Assembly: GCA_044449065.1 (NCBI GenBank)
Contig: JBIOHP010000014.1
Location: 31,330 to 95,329 of the forward strand
Direction: 5' to 3'
From: JBIOHP01 sp044449065
GTDB lineage: Bacteria > Bacteroidota > Ignavibacteria > UBA10030 > SZUA-254
DNA: 64,000 nt
Shown here: positions 34,528 through 42,786 of the stretch, one piece after another
Layout of the letters: the number at the start of each line of letters is the position of its first letter
Numbering within the stretch: position 1 is the stretch's first letter
The notes under the pieces: generated by a model
What the model saw: only the letters and a program-made list of their open reading frames with translations
What the model was told of the DNA's origin: nothing
The model's database searches: none
Translations under genes and position numbers: made by a program

Positions 34528-36731
34528 TATTGCGGGACTTCCTCGCTTCGGATATTTTTAGATTTCTTCGAACCGTGGTTGTTTTCGTTCTGTGCATCCG
34601 ATTCACCGATTGATTCCATGATCTCAACCTGTTGAATTTTTTCGAGTTCCAATGGATGTTCATCCGCCATTTCTTCTTCGGTTAACGTCCCTTTCCAAAA
34701 GGCAAGGTTGATCGGATAAATATCAGGATTAAAGATGACAAAATAGATATGCCAGATAATAATAGCAAGAGTCGCGAGCCATGCCTCGTAATAATGGATT
34801 GTCCGTGAAATATCGTAACCGAGTTTTGTTAAAATACCGATGAAGGTATTATCAAACCACATGATAACGCCGGTCGCCGCCATGACGAGCGTACCCCAAA
34901 CTAACGCCCAGTATTCGCTCTTTTCGATATAACTGAAGCGTCCGAATTTTGGTTTAATTTTTGAGATACCAAGGTTATATTTTAATACGCTGATAGCGTC
35001 TGTTGCATCTTGCAATCGGGGAAGAAGATCAATAAATAATTCTCTTCCGCGCTTTGTAGCGGCAAGGTAGAATATATGGTACAAACTCGCAGCAACCATA
35101 ACAACCGCCGCTACACGATGAATGATACTCCGCGCATCAAAAACACCGTCGCTGAGGCGGCGGATTCCCTGAACCCACCATGCATCGGGAAAACGGAGCA
35201 TGAATCCCGTAATGACAAGCGTAATAAAACTCAACAACAGGCAAAGATGCTGTAAACGTTCGCTCAGAGTCATGCGAAGATACAGACTATGTCCGTAATT
35301 TTCATGCGGCAATAATCCCCGTCTGAGCATCAATTGACGTTTCGATTTTTTAACGAAATCGAGAAGGTTATGAAGGAACATTCCCCCAATAACGACAACA
35401 ATTAAAATAATATAGAGCGTGGCAATCCAGTACAAAATAGGTTCCTGCTTAGCAGCCATAGTCACGTGCACGGCGCCGATACCAAATCGCTGATTAGCGC
35501 CGGGGTGGCATCTGCCGCATGTTTTTGCAAGATTCGCTTTGCTGATTGACGACGTTGAATCGCTTGAGGGTTTAATACTATGAGACCCATGGCAGCTCGC
35601 GCAATTTGCAACTTCAATTGATCCACCGCGGCTCGCTAATCCATGATAACTATCTGAAAACGTTTTAAACCGATCGTTCGCCAATCCATATTTTGCCGAA
35701 AGAGCGAGCGAACTATGGCAGGGTGAGCACACCTGGGAAGACAGGTTTTTTACAGCAACCGGCGAACGGGGATCATTATGCAAAAAAATTGTATGTTCGC
35801 CGTGACAGCTTGTGCAATTTGGCGCATCGGTAATGCCTTTCGCGAGAGCAACTCCATGAACGCTCTGATTAAACTCTTTAGCGATACCGTCATGACACTT
35901 TCCACATGTGTGCGGAATATTCTCTTTGTTGGTAAGCGAGGTCGGCTCACTTCCTTTCTTCATCTCATGATTACCGTGACAATCGACGCAGTTAGCCGCT
36001 CGTGGATTACCGCCGAGAAGAGTTGAGCCATGAATACTCTTTTCATATGCCGCGATGAAACCTGCAGTGGGCGATGTTCTCGCTTTTACATCGGGGTTAT
36101 CCAAATGGCAGGAGAGGCAGAGTTTGACCTGTGCTACTTTATTGGAGAGGGAATCATTTTTCGCATCTATTCCGGTAACATTCGTTCGGTGGCAGTACAA
36201 ACAGGTCGGGGCACCTTTTACACCCTCAGTCGCTGCAATCCCATGAGCAGATTGTAAAAAGTTGTCTTTCACATCGGCATGACATTCCCCGCAGGATTGG
36301 GTTAAATTCGCTTCGTTAAACTTCGATCCGGGGACTTTTGGCGATACTACATCATGCGTGCCGTGACAGTCTTTGCAGGAAACGTCCGGTTCCTTGTGAG
36401 AAAGAATTGCCTGAGATAATTGCGGGTGAAACGTGTGTTTAATCGGCACATCGCTGTGGCACGTAAGGCAATTAACAGGGGTAATTTTTTCTTTGTGCGG
36501 AACATTGTTCGCATCAAATCCCGTATGGCATGCGACACAGACAAGTTTCTTATGGGGAGATTTATCCAAAACGCCTTCGCTGACAAAGAGAGAAATCTGT
36601 TTTCCCTCTTTCTCCTTTGTTAGCGAGGAATCAGCGTGACAGGTAAGGCAATCGGCGCGAGATTGAGCAAATGAATAGGATTGAAAAAAGAACAACAACC
36701 CGAAAACACACGGTAACAACAACTTCTTCAT
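34527..36731 (-). CDS. 13-heme cytochrome c / cytochrome b fusion (CbcL-like)
   Basis: About 734 aa from the ATG at 36731 (GTG at 36743 and ATG at 36737 are possible). Signal peptide MKKLLLPCVFGLLFFFQSY; thirteen CxxCH motifs (CLTCH to CGRCH, about 30-430); a membrane helix (PILYWIATLYIILIVVV); then a FdnI/HydC-like cytochrome b domain with His pairs in IIHRVAAVV...SLYH and TIHYYEAW...IWH. The C-terminal tail is acidic. Fusing a multiheme c region to a diheme b domain is the design of Geobacter CbcL, an inner-membrane quinol oxidase for low-potential extracellular acceptors; CbcL has fewer c-hemes. Role by analogy. A 13-bp hairpin lies just upstream. Confidence 0.9.
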   Translation of the reverse strand: MKKLLLPCVFGLLFFFQSYSFAQSRADCLTCHADSSLTKEKEGKQISLFVSEGVLDKSPHKKLVCVACHTGFDANNVPHKEKITPVNCLTCHSDVPIKHTFHPQLSQAILSHKEPDVSCKDCHGTHDVVSPKVPGSKFNEANLTQSCGECHADVKDNFLQSAHGIAATEGVKGAPTCLYCHRTNVTGIDAKNDSLSNKVAQVKLCLSCHLDNPDVKARTSPTAGFIAAYEKSIHGSTLLGGNPRAANCVDCHGNHEMKKGSEPTSLTNKENIPHTCGKCHDGIAKEFNQSVHGVALAKGITDAPNCTSCHGEHTIFLHNDPRSPVAVKNLSSQVCSPCHSSLALSAKYGLANDRFKTFSDSYHGLASRGGSIEVANCASCHGSHSIKPSSDSTSSISKANLAKTCGRCHPGANQRFGIGAVHVTMAAKQEPILYWIATLYIILIVVVIGGMFLHNLLDFVKKSKRQLMLRRGLLPHENYGHSLYLRMTLSERLQHLCLLLSFITLVITGFMLRFPDAWWVQGIRRLSDGVFDARSIIHRVAAVVMVAASLYHIFYLAATKRGRELFIDLLPRLQDATDAISVLKYNLGISKIKPKFGRFSYIEKSEYWALVWGTLVMAATGVIMWFDNTFIGILTKLGYDISRTIHYYEAWLATLAIIIWHIYFVIFNPDIYPINLAFWKGTLTEEEMADEHPLELEKIQQVEIMESIGESDAQNENNHGSKKSKNIRSEEVPQ

Positions 36732-36757
36732 AATCATTAACACCGACTCCGATATCC

Positions 36758-36797
36758 CTGCCGACGCTCAACAATTGCCGAGCATGAGCGTCGGCAG
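36758..36797 (-). promoter_or_regulatory. Intercistronic 13-bp hairpin
   Basis: CTGCCGACGCTCA (36758-36770) pairs perfectly with TGAGCGTCGGCAG (36785-36797) around a 14-base loop. It lies between the tetraheme gene and the 13-heme fusion. No T-run follows in the direction of transcription, so an RNA-stability or partial-attenuation role is more likely than full termination. Confidence 0.6.
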
Positions 36798-36824
36798 AGA
36801 GTATAACTCATCGAATAAATCCTA

Positions 36825-37382
36825 TTACCCTTTTTTGGGAACAGAATGTTTTATTTTCCCATAATATTCCTTGAAATTGAACGCTTTGGAAGTGGGACTC
36901 TTGTCATTGTGACAGGTGGTGCATTTCTTTTCGATCGCGGCATCATCTTTATATTCAGACATTCCAGCGGCGATCGCTTTTGCTTTATCCTTCATCACTG
37001 TCATAGATTTGTATGCTGAACCCGCGCCGTGGCAAAGTTCGCACTGTACTCCGTCTTTCACATCGAATGTTTTATCCAACTGCGCAACGGGTGCTGTGAC
37101 AGTATGGCATCCTAAGCATTCGGCTGTTTCCACGGCAGCTTTTTTGGAACCTTTAGCTTTCGCTATGGAATCAGCGGCGGGAGTGGTAAGCGTTTTGTAT
37201 GCTTGCGCATGTTTAGAATCATGCCAGATATCGTATTGTTTTCCGATCGTGGCAGATTTATGACACGGTGCGCATACTTTCACGCCTTCATACTTATTCG
37301 CTGCTTTATCCGCGGCGTTGCCGGTCGAAAGAAAAGCAACCGCCAGAAGAATGACGAGCAACGTAGAGGTGAAGTATTTCAT
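36825..37382 (-). CDS. Tetraheme cytochrome c554-like periplasmic protein
   Basis: 185 aa from the ATG at 37382 (MKYFTSTLLVILLAVAFLSTG signal, cited by its start MKYFTST); an upstream in-frame start at 37424 lacks signal character. Four CxxCH motifs: CAPCH, CLGCH, CELCH, CTTCH. The KVCAPCHKS, DIWHDSKHAQAYKTL and GVQCELCHGAGS pattern is that of the cytochrome c554/c' family. Small, soluble and Lys-rich, it is probably an abundant periplasmic shuttle between the inner-membrane complexes and outer-membrane carriers. It is the first gene of the 19-kb locus; the hairpin that follows could let it be expressed more than the rest. Confidence 0.9.
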   Translation of the reverse strand: MKYFTSTLLVILLAVAFLSTGNAADKAANKYEGVKVCAPCHKSATIGKQYDIWHDSKHAQAYKTLTTPAADSIAKAKGSKKAAVETAECLGCHTVTAPVAQLDKTFDVKDGVQCELCHGAGSAYKSMTVMKDKAKAIAAGMSEYKDDAAIEKKCTTCHNDKSPTSKAFNFKEYYGKIKHSVPKKG

Positions 37383-37473
37383 TGTCTTTCCTTTTTGTTG
37401 TTGATTGATGATAACGTCCTTCATAAATAGAAGAACTTGTTTTGATACAATCTTAATGAAGTCAATTTTGAAC

Positions 37474-37488
37474 CCCCAGATTCTGGGG
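37474..37488. promoter_or_regulatory. 15-bp palindrome, candidate operator
   Basis: CCCCAGA-T-TCTGGGG is a perfect 7-bp inverted repeat with a 1-base centre, about 92 bases upstream of the ATG of the tetraheme cytochrome gene. No T-run follows on either strand, so an operator is more likely than a terminator. Confidence 0.45.
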
Positions 37489-37636
37489 CATGTTAAAATC
37501 TCTTGGTGAAATTGTTTTTAGCACCGAATTTTTTGTACCTAGGATTAAATCAACGAAATTTGCAAATCCAGGGTATTTATGATATATATTCCACGCCATT
37601 GTTTAAAATCTCTACACTCGTACTACTGCCTTATTT

Positions 37637-37651
37637 ACAAACATTATGCCG
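37637..37651 (-). promoter_or_regulatory. Weak sigma-54-like site
   Basis: The minus strand reads CGGCATAATGTTTGT: GGCAT of the -24 box and TTGT at -12 with correct spacing, as in the 7117-7131 site. It is 255 bases from the first gene, and two key bases deviate. Confidence 0.2.
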
Positions 37652-37875
37652 ATATTTTTAGGGGATAAATGAGCTATTTAGGATTGATGGAAGAAACTTC
37701 GGTTATCACTCTCAATAAGCGACAGACGTGTTTATCAAATGTAATAAATTTCTACATTACGAATATTAAGTTGTAAAAAGGATTCCAAAATGTTCCTTTT
37801 ATCGCATAATTATTAAGAATTTAATTAAAGGGGACAACTTTTACCCTTCAAAGGGAGGAAAAAACGCAAGGGTGC

Positions 37876-37891
37876 AGGGTTATTTAACCCA
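37876..37891. promoter_or_regulatory. Palindrome matching the 13249 site
   Basis: AGGGTTATTTAACCCA contains the 14-bp palindrome GGGTTATTTAACCC, which differs from the core at 13250-13263 by one base. It lies between the second regulator gene and the respiratory locus, and is probably a site for the same NtrC-type activator. Confidence 0.45.
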
Positions 37892-37986
37892 CCACTACAA
37901 TAAAAGGGCAAAAAAACAAGCAGTTAAATGTTTGTTTTCACAAAAGTTAAGATTTTTCAGACTAAGCTACATTACTCAAATACTCC

Positions 37987-39342
37987 CTACTGGGAAATAT
38001 TGAGGTCTTTAATCCGCCTATATAAGGTAGGAAGACTTATTTTTAGAACTTGAGCTGTTTTTTCTTTATTAAATTCGTTCGCCTTCAATGTGGATAATAT
38101 ATATTGACGTTCTAAATCATTCACAACTTCCTCTAAAGATTTTCCGTCGTTCGGGATGAGAAGGTCTGTTTCGACATGCATGAATTCAGGAAGGTCCGTT
38201 ATCCCGATATAATCCCCTTTGCAAAAAATAACAGCCCGTTCTATAATATTTTCCAATTCTCTGATCTCGCCCTTCCATTCGTGTTGAATGAGAAGTCGCA
38301 TTGCTGTTTCGTCTACGCCTTTAATACCTTTCCTCATTTCGCGGCGATACTTATCGAGAAAATGTTCGACAAGCAAGGGAATATCTTCTTTGCGTTCCGA
38401 TAGCGAAGGAAGATTAATTTCCACAACATTCAACCGGTAATATAAATCCTTGCGAAATCTTTCGTTATTCACTTCTTCAAGCAATGATCTATTGGTGGAA
38501 GCAAGAAATCGAACATCGACCGTGAGCGGTGAAGCAGAACCGACGGGGGTTATTTCTTTCTGCTCGATTGCGCGCAACAATTTCACCTGGAGCTGCAAGG
38601 GCATCTCGCTGATCTCGTCCAGGAAAAGTGTGCCGCCATCGGCAGCTTTAAAATATCCGATCCGGTCGGTGATAGCTCCGGTAAATGCCCCCTTCCTGTG
38701 TCCGAACAATTCGCTTTCCATAAGGGACTCGGGAATCGCCCCACAATTGACTGCAATAAAAGGTTTCGCCGACCTGCGGCTGTTGTAATGAAGCGCGCGT
38801 GCAACAAGCTCCTTACCCGTTCCGCTCATCCCTGAAATAAGAACTGTGCTATCGGTTTGAGCGACGCTGCGGATAATCTCATAAACTTTTTCAATCGCAG
38901 GACTTTTACCAATTAAGGTATTGAAATTATACTCCCGGTTAATTTCACGCCTTAGGAATTGGTTCTCGAGAAGAAGTTTTTTCTGTTCAATCAGCCGTTT
39001 GATCTTCATCAGAAGTTCATCGAATTCAACCGGTTTAAGAATATAATCCGCCGCTCCTTTACGAAGCGCGGCGATGGCAGTTTCGAGAGAACCGTATGCG
39101 GTAATGATAAGAACGATCAGTTGGGGATTTATCTGCAAAACTTTTTCCAGTAATTCTATCCCCTTCATCTCCGGCATCTCAAGATCGGTGATAATGATAT
39201 CATACGATTCCGTCAGTACTTTATCATATGCTTCTTTTCCATTTGAAGCCTCATTCACCTCAAATCCTTCTTTATTGAGGATAAAAGATATTGAATCTCT
39301 GATTATTTCTTCGTCGTCTACGACTAAGATACGATCTGCCAT
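37987..39342 (-). CDS. NtrC-family sigma-54-dependent response regulator
   Basis: A 451-aa protein. Receiver with DDEE at 9-12, phospho-acceptor Asp in IIITDLEMPEM and Lys in YILKPVEF; AAA+ domain with GMSGTGKE (Walker A) and the intact sigma-54 contact motif GAFTGA in ELFGHRKGAFTGA; TLFLDEISEM (Walker B); and a C-terminal Fis-type helix-turn-helix (NKEKTAQVLKISLPTLYRRI). The PAS kinase gene lies 16 bases upstream. It is transcribed toward the respiratory locus and, with the first pair, may control cytochrome genes through sigma-54. Confidence 0.93.
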   Translation of the reverse strand: MADRILVVDDEEIIRDSISFILNKEGFEVNEASNGKEAYDKVLTESYDIIITDLEMPEMKGIELLEKVLQINPQLIVLIITAYGSLETAIAALRKGAADYILKPVEFDELLMKIKRLIEQKKLLLENQFLRREINREYNFNTLIGKSPAIEKVYEIIRSVAQTDSTVLISGMSGTGKELVARALHYNSRRSAKPFIAVNCGAIPESLMESELFGHRKGAFTGAITDRIGYFKAADGGTLFLDEISEMPLQLQVKLLRAIEQKEITPVGSASPLTVDVRFLASTNRSLLEEVNNERFRKDLYYRLNVVEINLPSLSERKEDIPLLVEHFLDKYRREMRKGIKGVDETAMRLLIQHEWKGEIRELENIIERAVIFCKGDYIGITDLPEFMHVETDLLIPNDGKSLEEVVNDLERQYILSTLKANEFNKEKTAQVLKISLPTLYRRIKDLNISQ

Positions 39343-39358
39343 CGGAATTCTCCTGTCC

Positions 39359-40849
39359 TTAAGATAAATCGCTATGGAGAGGAAAGGTGATTGTAAATGC
39401 CGTTCCTTTTCCCTTGCGACTGTTTACGGTAATATTACCTTGAAAACTGCGAACAATTGTATAGGTGACCCAAAGCCCAAGACCTGTCCCCTGACCAACT
39501 TTTTTTGTGGTAAAGAAGGGTTCAAACACTTTCGGCATATCGTCATCTGATATCCCGCTTCCGTTATCTTCTAAAATTACTATTACATTCTCCTGATCGA
39601 TAGAAGTTGAAACGGCGATGCGCTTGCGAACCGTTTGGGAATCTTTCACGATTCCACTCTCTCCGGTTTGCATAGCATCAACCGCATTAATAAGAATATT
39701 AATGAACACCTGCTCAAGTTTATCCGGAACGAGGGGGAGCGGGGGAATATTGTCATCCAGGTTCACTTCAAAACTAATTTCTTTCGCCTTCTTCCCTACC
39801 CGGACAATCTCCACCGCCTCACGGACGATCCGGTTGACGTTTGTCAACTGAACTTCAAGATTTGACGGTCGGGAAAAATCGACCAGGTCGCGGATGATTC
39901 TCGATATTCTCGAAATTTGACTCTTTATCAAATCCAGCTTTTCATTTACGAATGGATCCTGAGACGTGCGCTGAATAACCTGCACGAGCGATGAGATGGA
40001 GGTAAGCGGGTTACCGACCTCATGAGCTATTCCCGCAGCAAGCATGCCGATGCTTTCCATTTTTTGCGCATGGATTAATTGGCGTTCCAGTCTCTTTTGC
40101 TCGGAGACGTCGCGATGAACGGCAAAATATCCTTTGATATGACCTTCATTATCGATGATCGGTGAGATTAACAGATGCGTAAAAAATGGATCTCCGTTTC
40201 GTTTCCGGTTTTCAATCTCTCCCACCCAGACCTTGCCGGCGGAAATCGTTTCCCACATTTTCTGCCAGAAACTTCTGGGATGTTTCCCGCTTCCGAAAAT
40301 ATTGGGATTTTTTCCAAGCACCTCATCTTTTGAATAACCGCTTACCCGTTCAAAGGCGGGATTAACATAGATGATGCGACCGTTAATATCTGTAATTTCC
40401 AGCGGGTTTACGGTGCCGTGCGCAACATTGGAGAACCGGAGATAATCGAGTTCCATTTCTTTTTCACGGAAAATATCCCGCACGTAAATAGAATACATCT
40501 TATTTTGTTCTGATCCGTCTACCCGAAGGGGTGAAATTGAAATTTCTGCGTCTACAACTTTCCCATGGTTATTAAGAAATTTCGATTCCCACGTTTTTGG
40601 TTCGCCATCGGCCACACACTGTTGGAGATATCCCTGAAATGCGGCGCGCCTTGATTCAATGAGCAGATGGGTAAAGGGCTGGCTGAGAATTTCTGATTTC
40701 TCAAATCCAAGCATCCGCGTCGCTTTATTGTTAACCTGTAAGATATCACTCTGTGCAGAGATGATGAAGGACATCCCCGGAAGCGAATCTAACAATTCAG
40801 CGAGAGAAGTGCTCTTCCATTCATTCAAATTTTGCGGCACCGAAGTCAA
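39359..40849 (-). CDS. Soluble PAS-domain sensor histidine kinase
   Basis: A 496-aa protein with no membrane helix. Two PAS domains (about 14-130 and 145-255, with GRIIYVNPAFERVSGYSKDEVLG-like core, cited as NPAFERVSGY), HisKA with H in AAGIAHEVGNPLTS, and HATPase_c with NILINAVDAMQ, LEDNGSGIS and GQGTGLGLWV. The only open start is TTG at 40849 or GTG at 40840; no upstream ATG exists before a stop. It is a NtrB-like cytoplasmic kinase paired with the regulator 16 bases downstream. The PAS domains may sense redox state, but cofactor residues cannot be assigned. Confidence 0.9.
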   Translation of the reverse strand: MTSVPQNLNEWKSTSLAELLDSLPGMSFIISAQSDILQVNNKATRMLGFEKSEILSQPFTHLLIESRRAAFQGYLQQCVADGEPKTWESKFLNNHGKVVDAEISISPLRVDGSEQNKMYSIYVRDIFREKEMELDYLRFSNVAHGTVNPLEITDINGRIIYVNPAFERVSGYSKDEVLGKNPNIFGSGKHPRSFWQKMWETISAGKVWVGEIENRKRNGDPFFTHLLISPIIDNEGHIKGYFAVHRDVSEQKRLERQLIHAQKMESIGMLAAGIAHEVGNPLTSISSLVQVIQRTSQDPFVNEKLDLIKSQISRISRIIRDLVDFSRPSNLEVQLTNVNRIVREAVEIVRVGKKAKEISFEVNLDDNIPPLPLVPDKLEQVFINILINAVDAMQTGESGIVKDSQTVRKRIAVSTSIDQENVIVILEDNGSGISDDDMPKVFEPFFTTKKVGQGTGLGLWVTYTIVRSFQGNITVNSRKGKGTAFTITFPLHSDLS

Positions 40850-40945
40850 GGATTGAACTTTATAGTTATTTGATTATAGGAGACCCGATTTTAAAGCCAA
40901 CAATTTAAATCTCTATATATGATTGGAGATTCAGTAAGAATTAAA

Positions 40946-42358
40946 TTAAACAGTACGTGAAAATATCGGTTTCTCTTTCACCATCGAGGGAAGATACGCA
41001 TCGAAACACATTGCGATATTCCGGATGAAAAATCTTCCGTTCTGGGTGATGATAATAGAATCATATGTATTCTCCACTAATCCATCCTCGATGAGAGGTT
41101 GGAGTTTCCCGATTGATTCCCCGAAATAGTCATCGAATGAAACATTGAATTTTTTCTCAACCGTCCGTTTAGATAATGATAAATCGCACATCAATCGCAT
41201 AATAACATGTTTTCGGAGAACGTCGTCTTTGGTCATGGAATAACCCACGCGTGTCGCAAATTTTCCCGATAAAATACTCTTGTAATAGTCATTCGGAATC
41301 TTAGCGTTTTGAGCATAATAATTTCCAAAATGGCTGATGGAAGACATTCCCAGCCCGAATAAATCCATATCCGCTTTAGTGGAATAACCCTGGAAATTTC
41401 TCTGCATTCTTTTCGTTTTTTGCGCAAGGGTCAGCGAATCATTTGCTTTTGCAAAATGATCCATCCCAATATAAACATATCCTGCTTCTATAAATTTATT
41501 CGTTGCCATTGCGAGAATGGAAAGTTTTTCCCGGGGCGTCGGTAAATCCGAATCACTAATCAATTTCTGATGCGGTTTCATCCAGGGGACATACGCAAAA
41601 CTGTACACCGCAATACGATCCGGCGATATTTTTATCACTTCATCAACCGTGCGCTCAAACGATTTCACAGTTTGCCGGGGCAATCCGTAAATCAAATCCA
41701 TATTGATGCTTGAAAATCCGATACTCTTGCACCAATCAATCACCTGTTTCGTCACCTGCTCGGGTTGAATACGGTTCACCGCTTCCTGCACCTTATCGTC
41801 AAAATCCTGTATCCCGAGACTAACCCGGTTGAATCCTCCGTCGCGCAGCGCAAGAAGATGATCGTTGGATAACCTCCGGGGATCGACTTCTACGCTGATC
41901 TCGGCGTCGGGATGAATTCTAAATTTCTTGTTGATATATGCTGCAAGATCGGTAATTTCCGAGGGAGTGTGTTGTGTGGGAGTGCCGCCTCCCCAGTGAA
42001 CCTGTTCTACCTGACGACTCGGTGAGATTATTACCGATAGTAGGTCGATTTCTTGTTTGAGGATTCGTGTATATTCTGAAATTTTATCCCGGTTGTTCGA
42101 TACCAGCATTGTGCAGCCGCAATAATAACAAAGCGTTTCACAGAACGGAAGATGAAAATACAATGATAGCGGCGCTGAATTCTCCCGGTTAGTTTCGTCG
42201 ATAGCTGTAGTGAATTGTTCCGCTCCGAATTCCGGTTTAAAAATGGGAGCGGTTGGATAGCTGGTGTATCGGGGACCCGGCTTGTCATATTTACGAAGCA
42301 AATTCAACATTTCTTCATCCAATATACCCTGACGGCTACTAATTCTCGTTTCTTTCAT
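40946..42358 (-). CDS. hemN: Oxygen-independent coproporphyrinogen III oxidase
   Basis: A 470-aa radical SAM enzyme. Cluster motif CETLCYYCGC (CxxxCxxC plus one Cys, residues about 73-82), preceded by LYFHLPF; then HWGGGTPT, EVDPRRLS, SLGIQDFD and the HemN C-terminal domain. It decarboxylates coproporphyrinogen III to protoporphyrinogen IX without O2. It is 97 bases upstream of the PAS kinase gene and reads in the same direction. A degenerate sigma-54-like site lies 44 bases upstream. Together with the PPOX gene it supplies heme for the cytochromes of this region. Confidence 0.95.
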   Translation of the reverse strand: MKETRISSRQGILDEEMLNLLRKYDKPGPRYTSYPTAPIFKPEFGAEQFTTAIDETNRENSAPLSLYFHLPFCETLCYYCGCTMLVSNNRDKISEYTRILKQEIDLLSVIISPSRQVEQVHWGGGTPTQHTPSEITDLAAYINKKFRIHPDAEISVEVDPRRLSNDHLLALRDGGFNRVSLGIQDFDDKVQEAVNRIQPEQVTKQVIDWCKSIGFSSINMDLIYGLPRQTVKSFERTVDEVIKISPDRIAVYSFAYVPWMKPHQKLISDSDLPTPREKLSILAMATNKFIEAGYVYIGMDHFAKANDSLTLAQKTKRMQRNFQGYSTKADMDLFGLGMSSISHFGNYYAQNAKIPNDYYKSILSGKFATRVGYSMTKDDVLRKHVIMRLMCDLSLSKRTVEKKFNVSFDDYFGESIGKLQPLIEDGLVENTYDSIIITQNGRFFIRNIAMCFDAYLPSMVKEKPIFSRTV

Positions 42359-42786
42359 AATTGTTCATCCATATCAATCATACTATTCTTCGTTGCCTGT
42401 TTCAAATTATGTGCCAATAGTGTTATTTTACTAAATAATAGATAAATATGGCATATTTTTAAGATAGATAGACTTTTAAATATTTTAGCCACATTTACAA
42501 TATAGTATAGAGATACGGGATTATCAAAAGTGAGAATAAGATATGGCCTGAGGACGGGAGTCTATGGAATCTTCCTGCTCTTAATTCCGGGAAAACGTTT
42601 CAGACCATCATTCTACCACTTTAAGAAAAATTTAATCATATCAGACTATTGACTCTGATTACAACCAGAGGTATATTCAGCGAAGCATATGCTGATGAAA
42701 TAGATAGAGGTTTAAGAGAAATTTCGGTTTTTATGAATTCACTTTTCAGACATTTTTAATTATTTCCGCGAAAGGTAACTGCCTGT
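42359..42786. other. Divergent intergenic region between hemN and T9SS propeller gene
   Basis: This 428-base AT-rich gap contains promoters for two divergent genes. Apart from the weak sigma-54-like site at 42402-42416 I see no hairpin, riboswitch or small gene. Confidence 0.5.
42402..42416 (-). promoter_or_regulatory. Degenerate sigma-54-like site before hemN
   Basis: The minus strand reads TGGCACATAATTTGA: a perfect -24 box, correct spacing, but TTGA instead of TTGC at -12. It lies 44 bases upstream of the hemN ATG. Confidence 0.3.

Larger units (their letters stand above)
37383..37986. other. Promoter region of the 19-kb respiratory locus
   Basis: This 604-base AT-rich gap between the second NtrC-type regulator and the first respiratory gene contains a palindrome CCCCAGA-T-TCTGGGG (37474-37488), a weak sigma-54-like site (37637-37651) and a GGGTTATTTAACCC palindrome (37877-37890). 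No gene is supported here. No strong promoter could be fixed by eye. Confidence 0.55.

Noticed and set aside
37773..37787. TGGAATCCTTTTTAC as a sigma-54 promoter 89 bases below the 37876 palindrome
   Set aside because: The -12 GC is missing and the -24 box has two mismatches, so only the distance fits.
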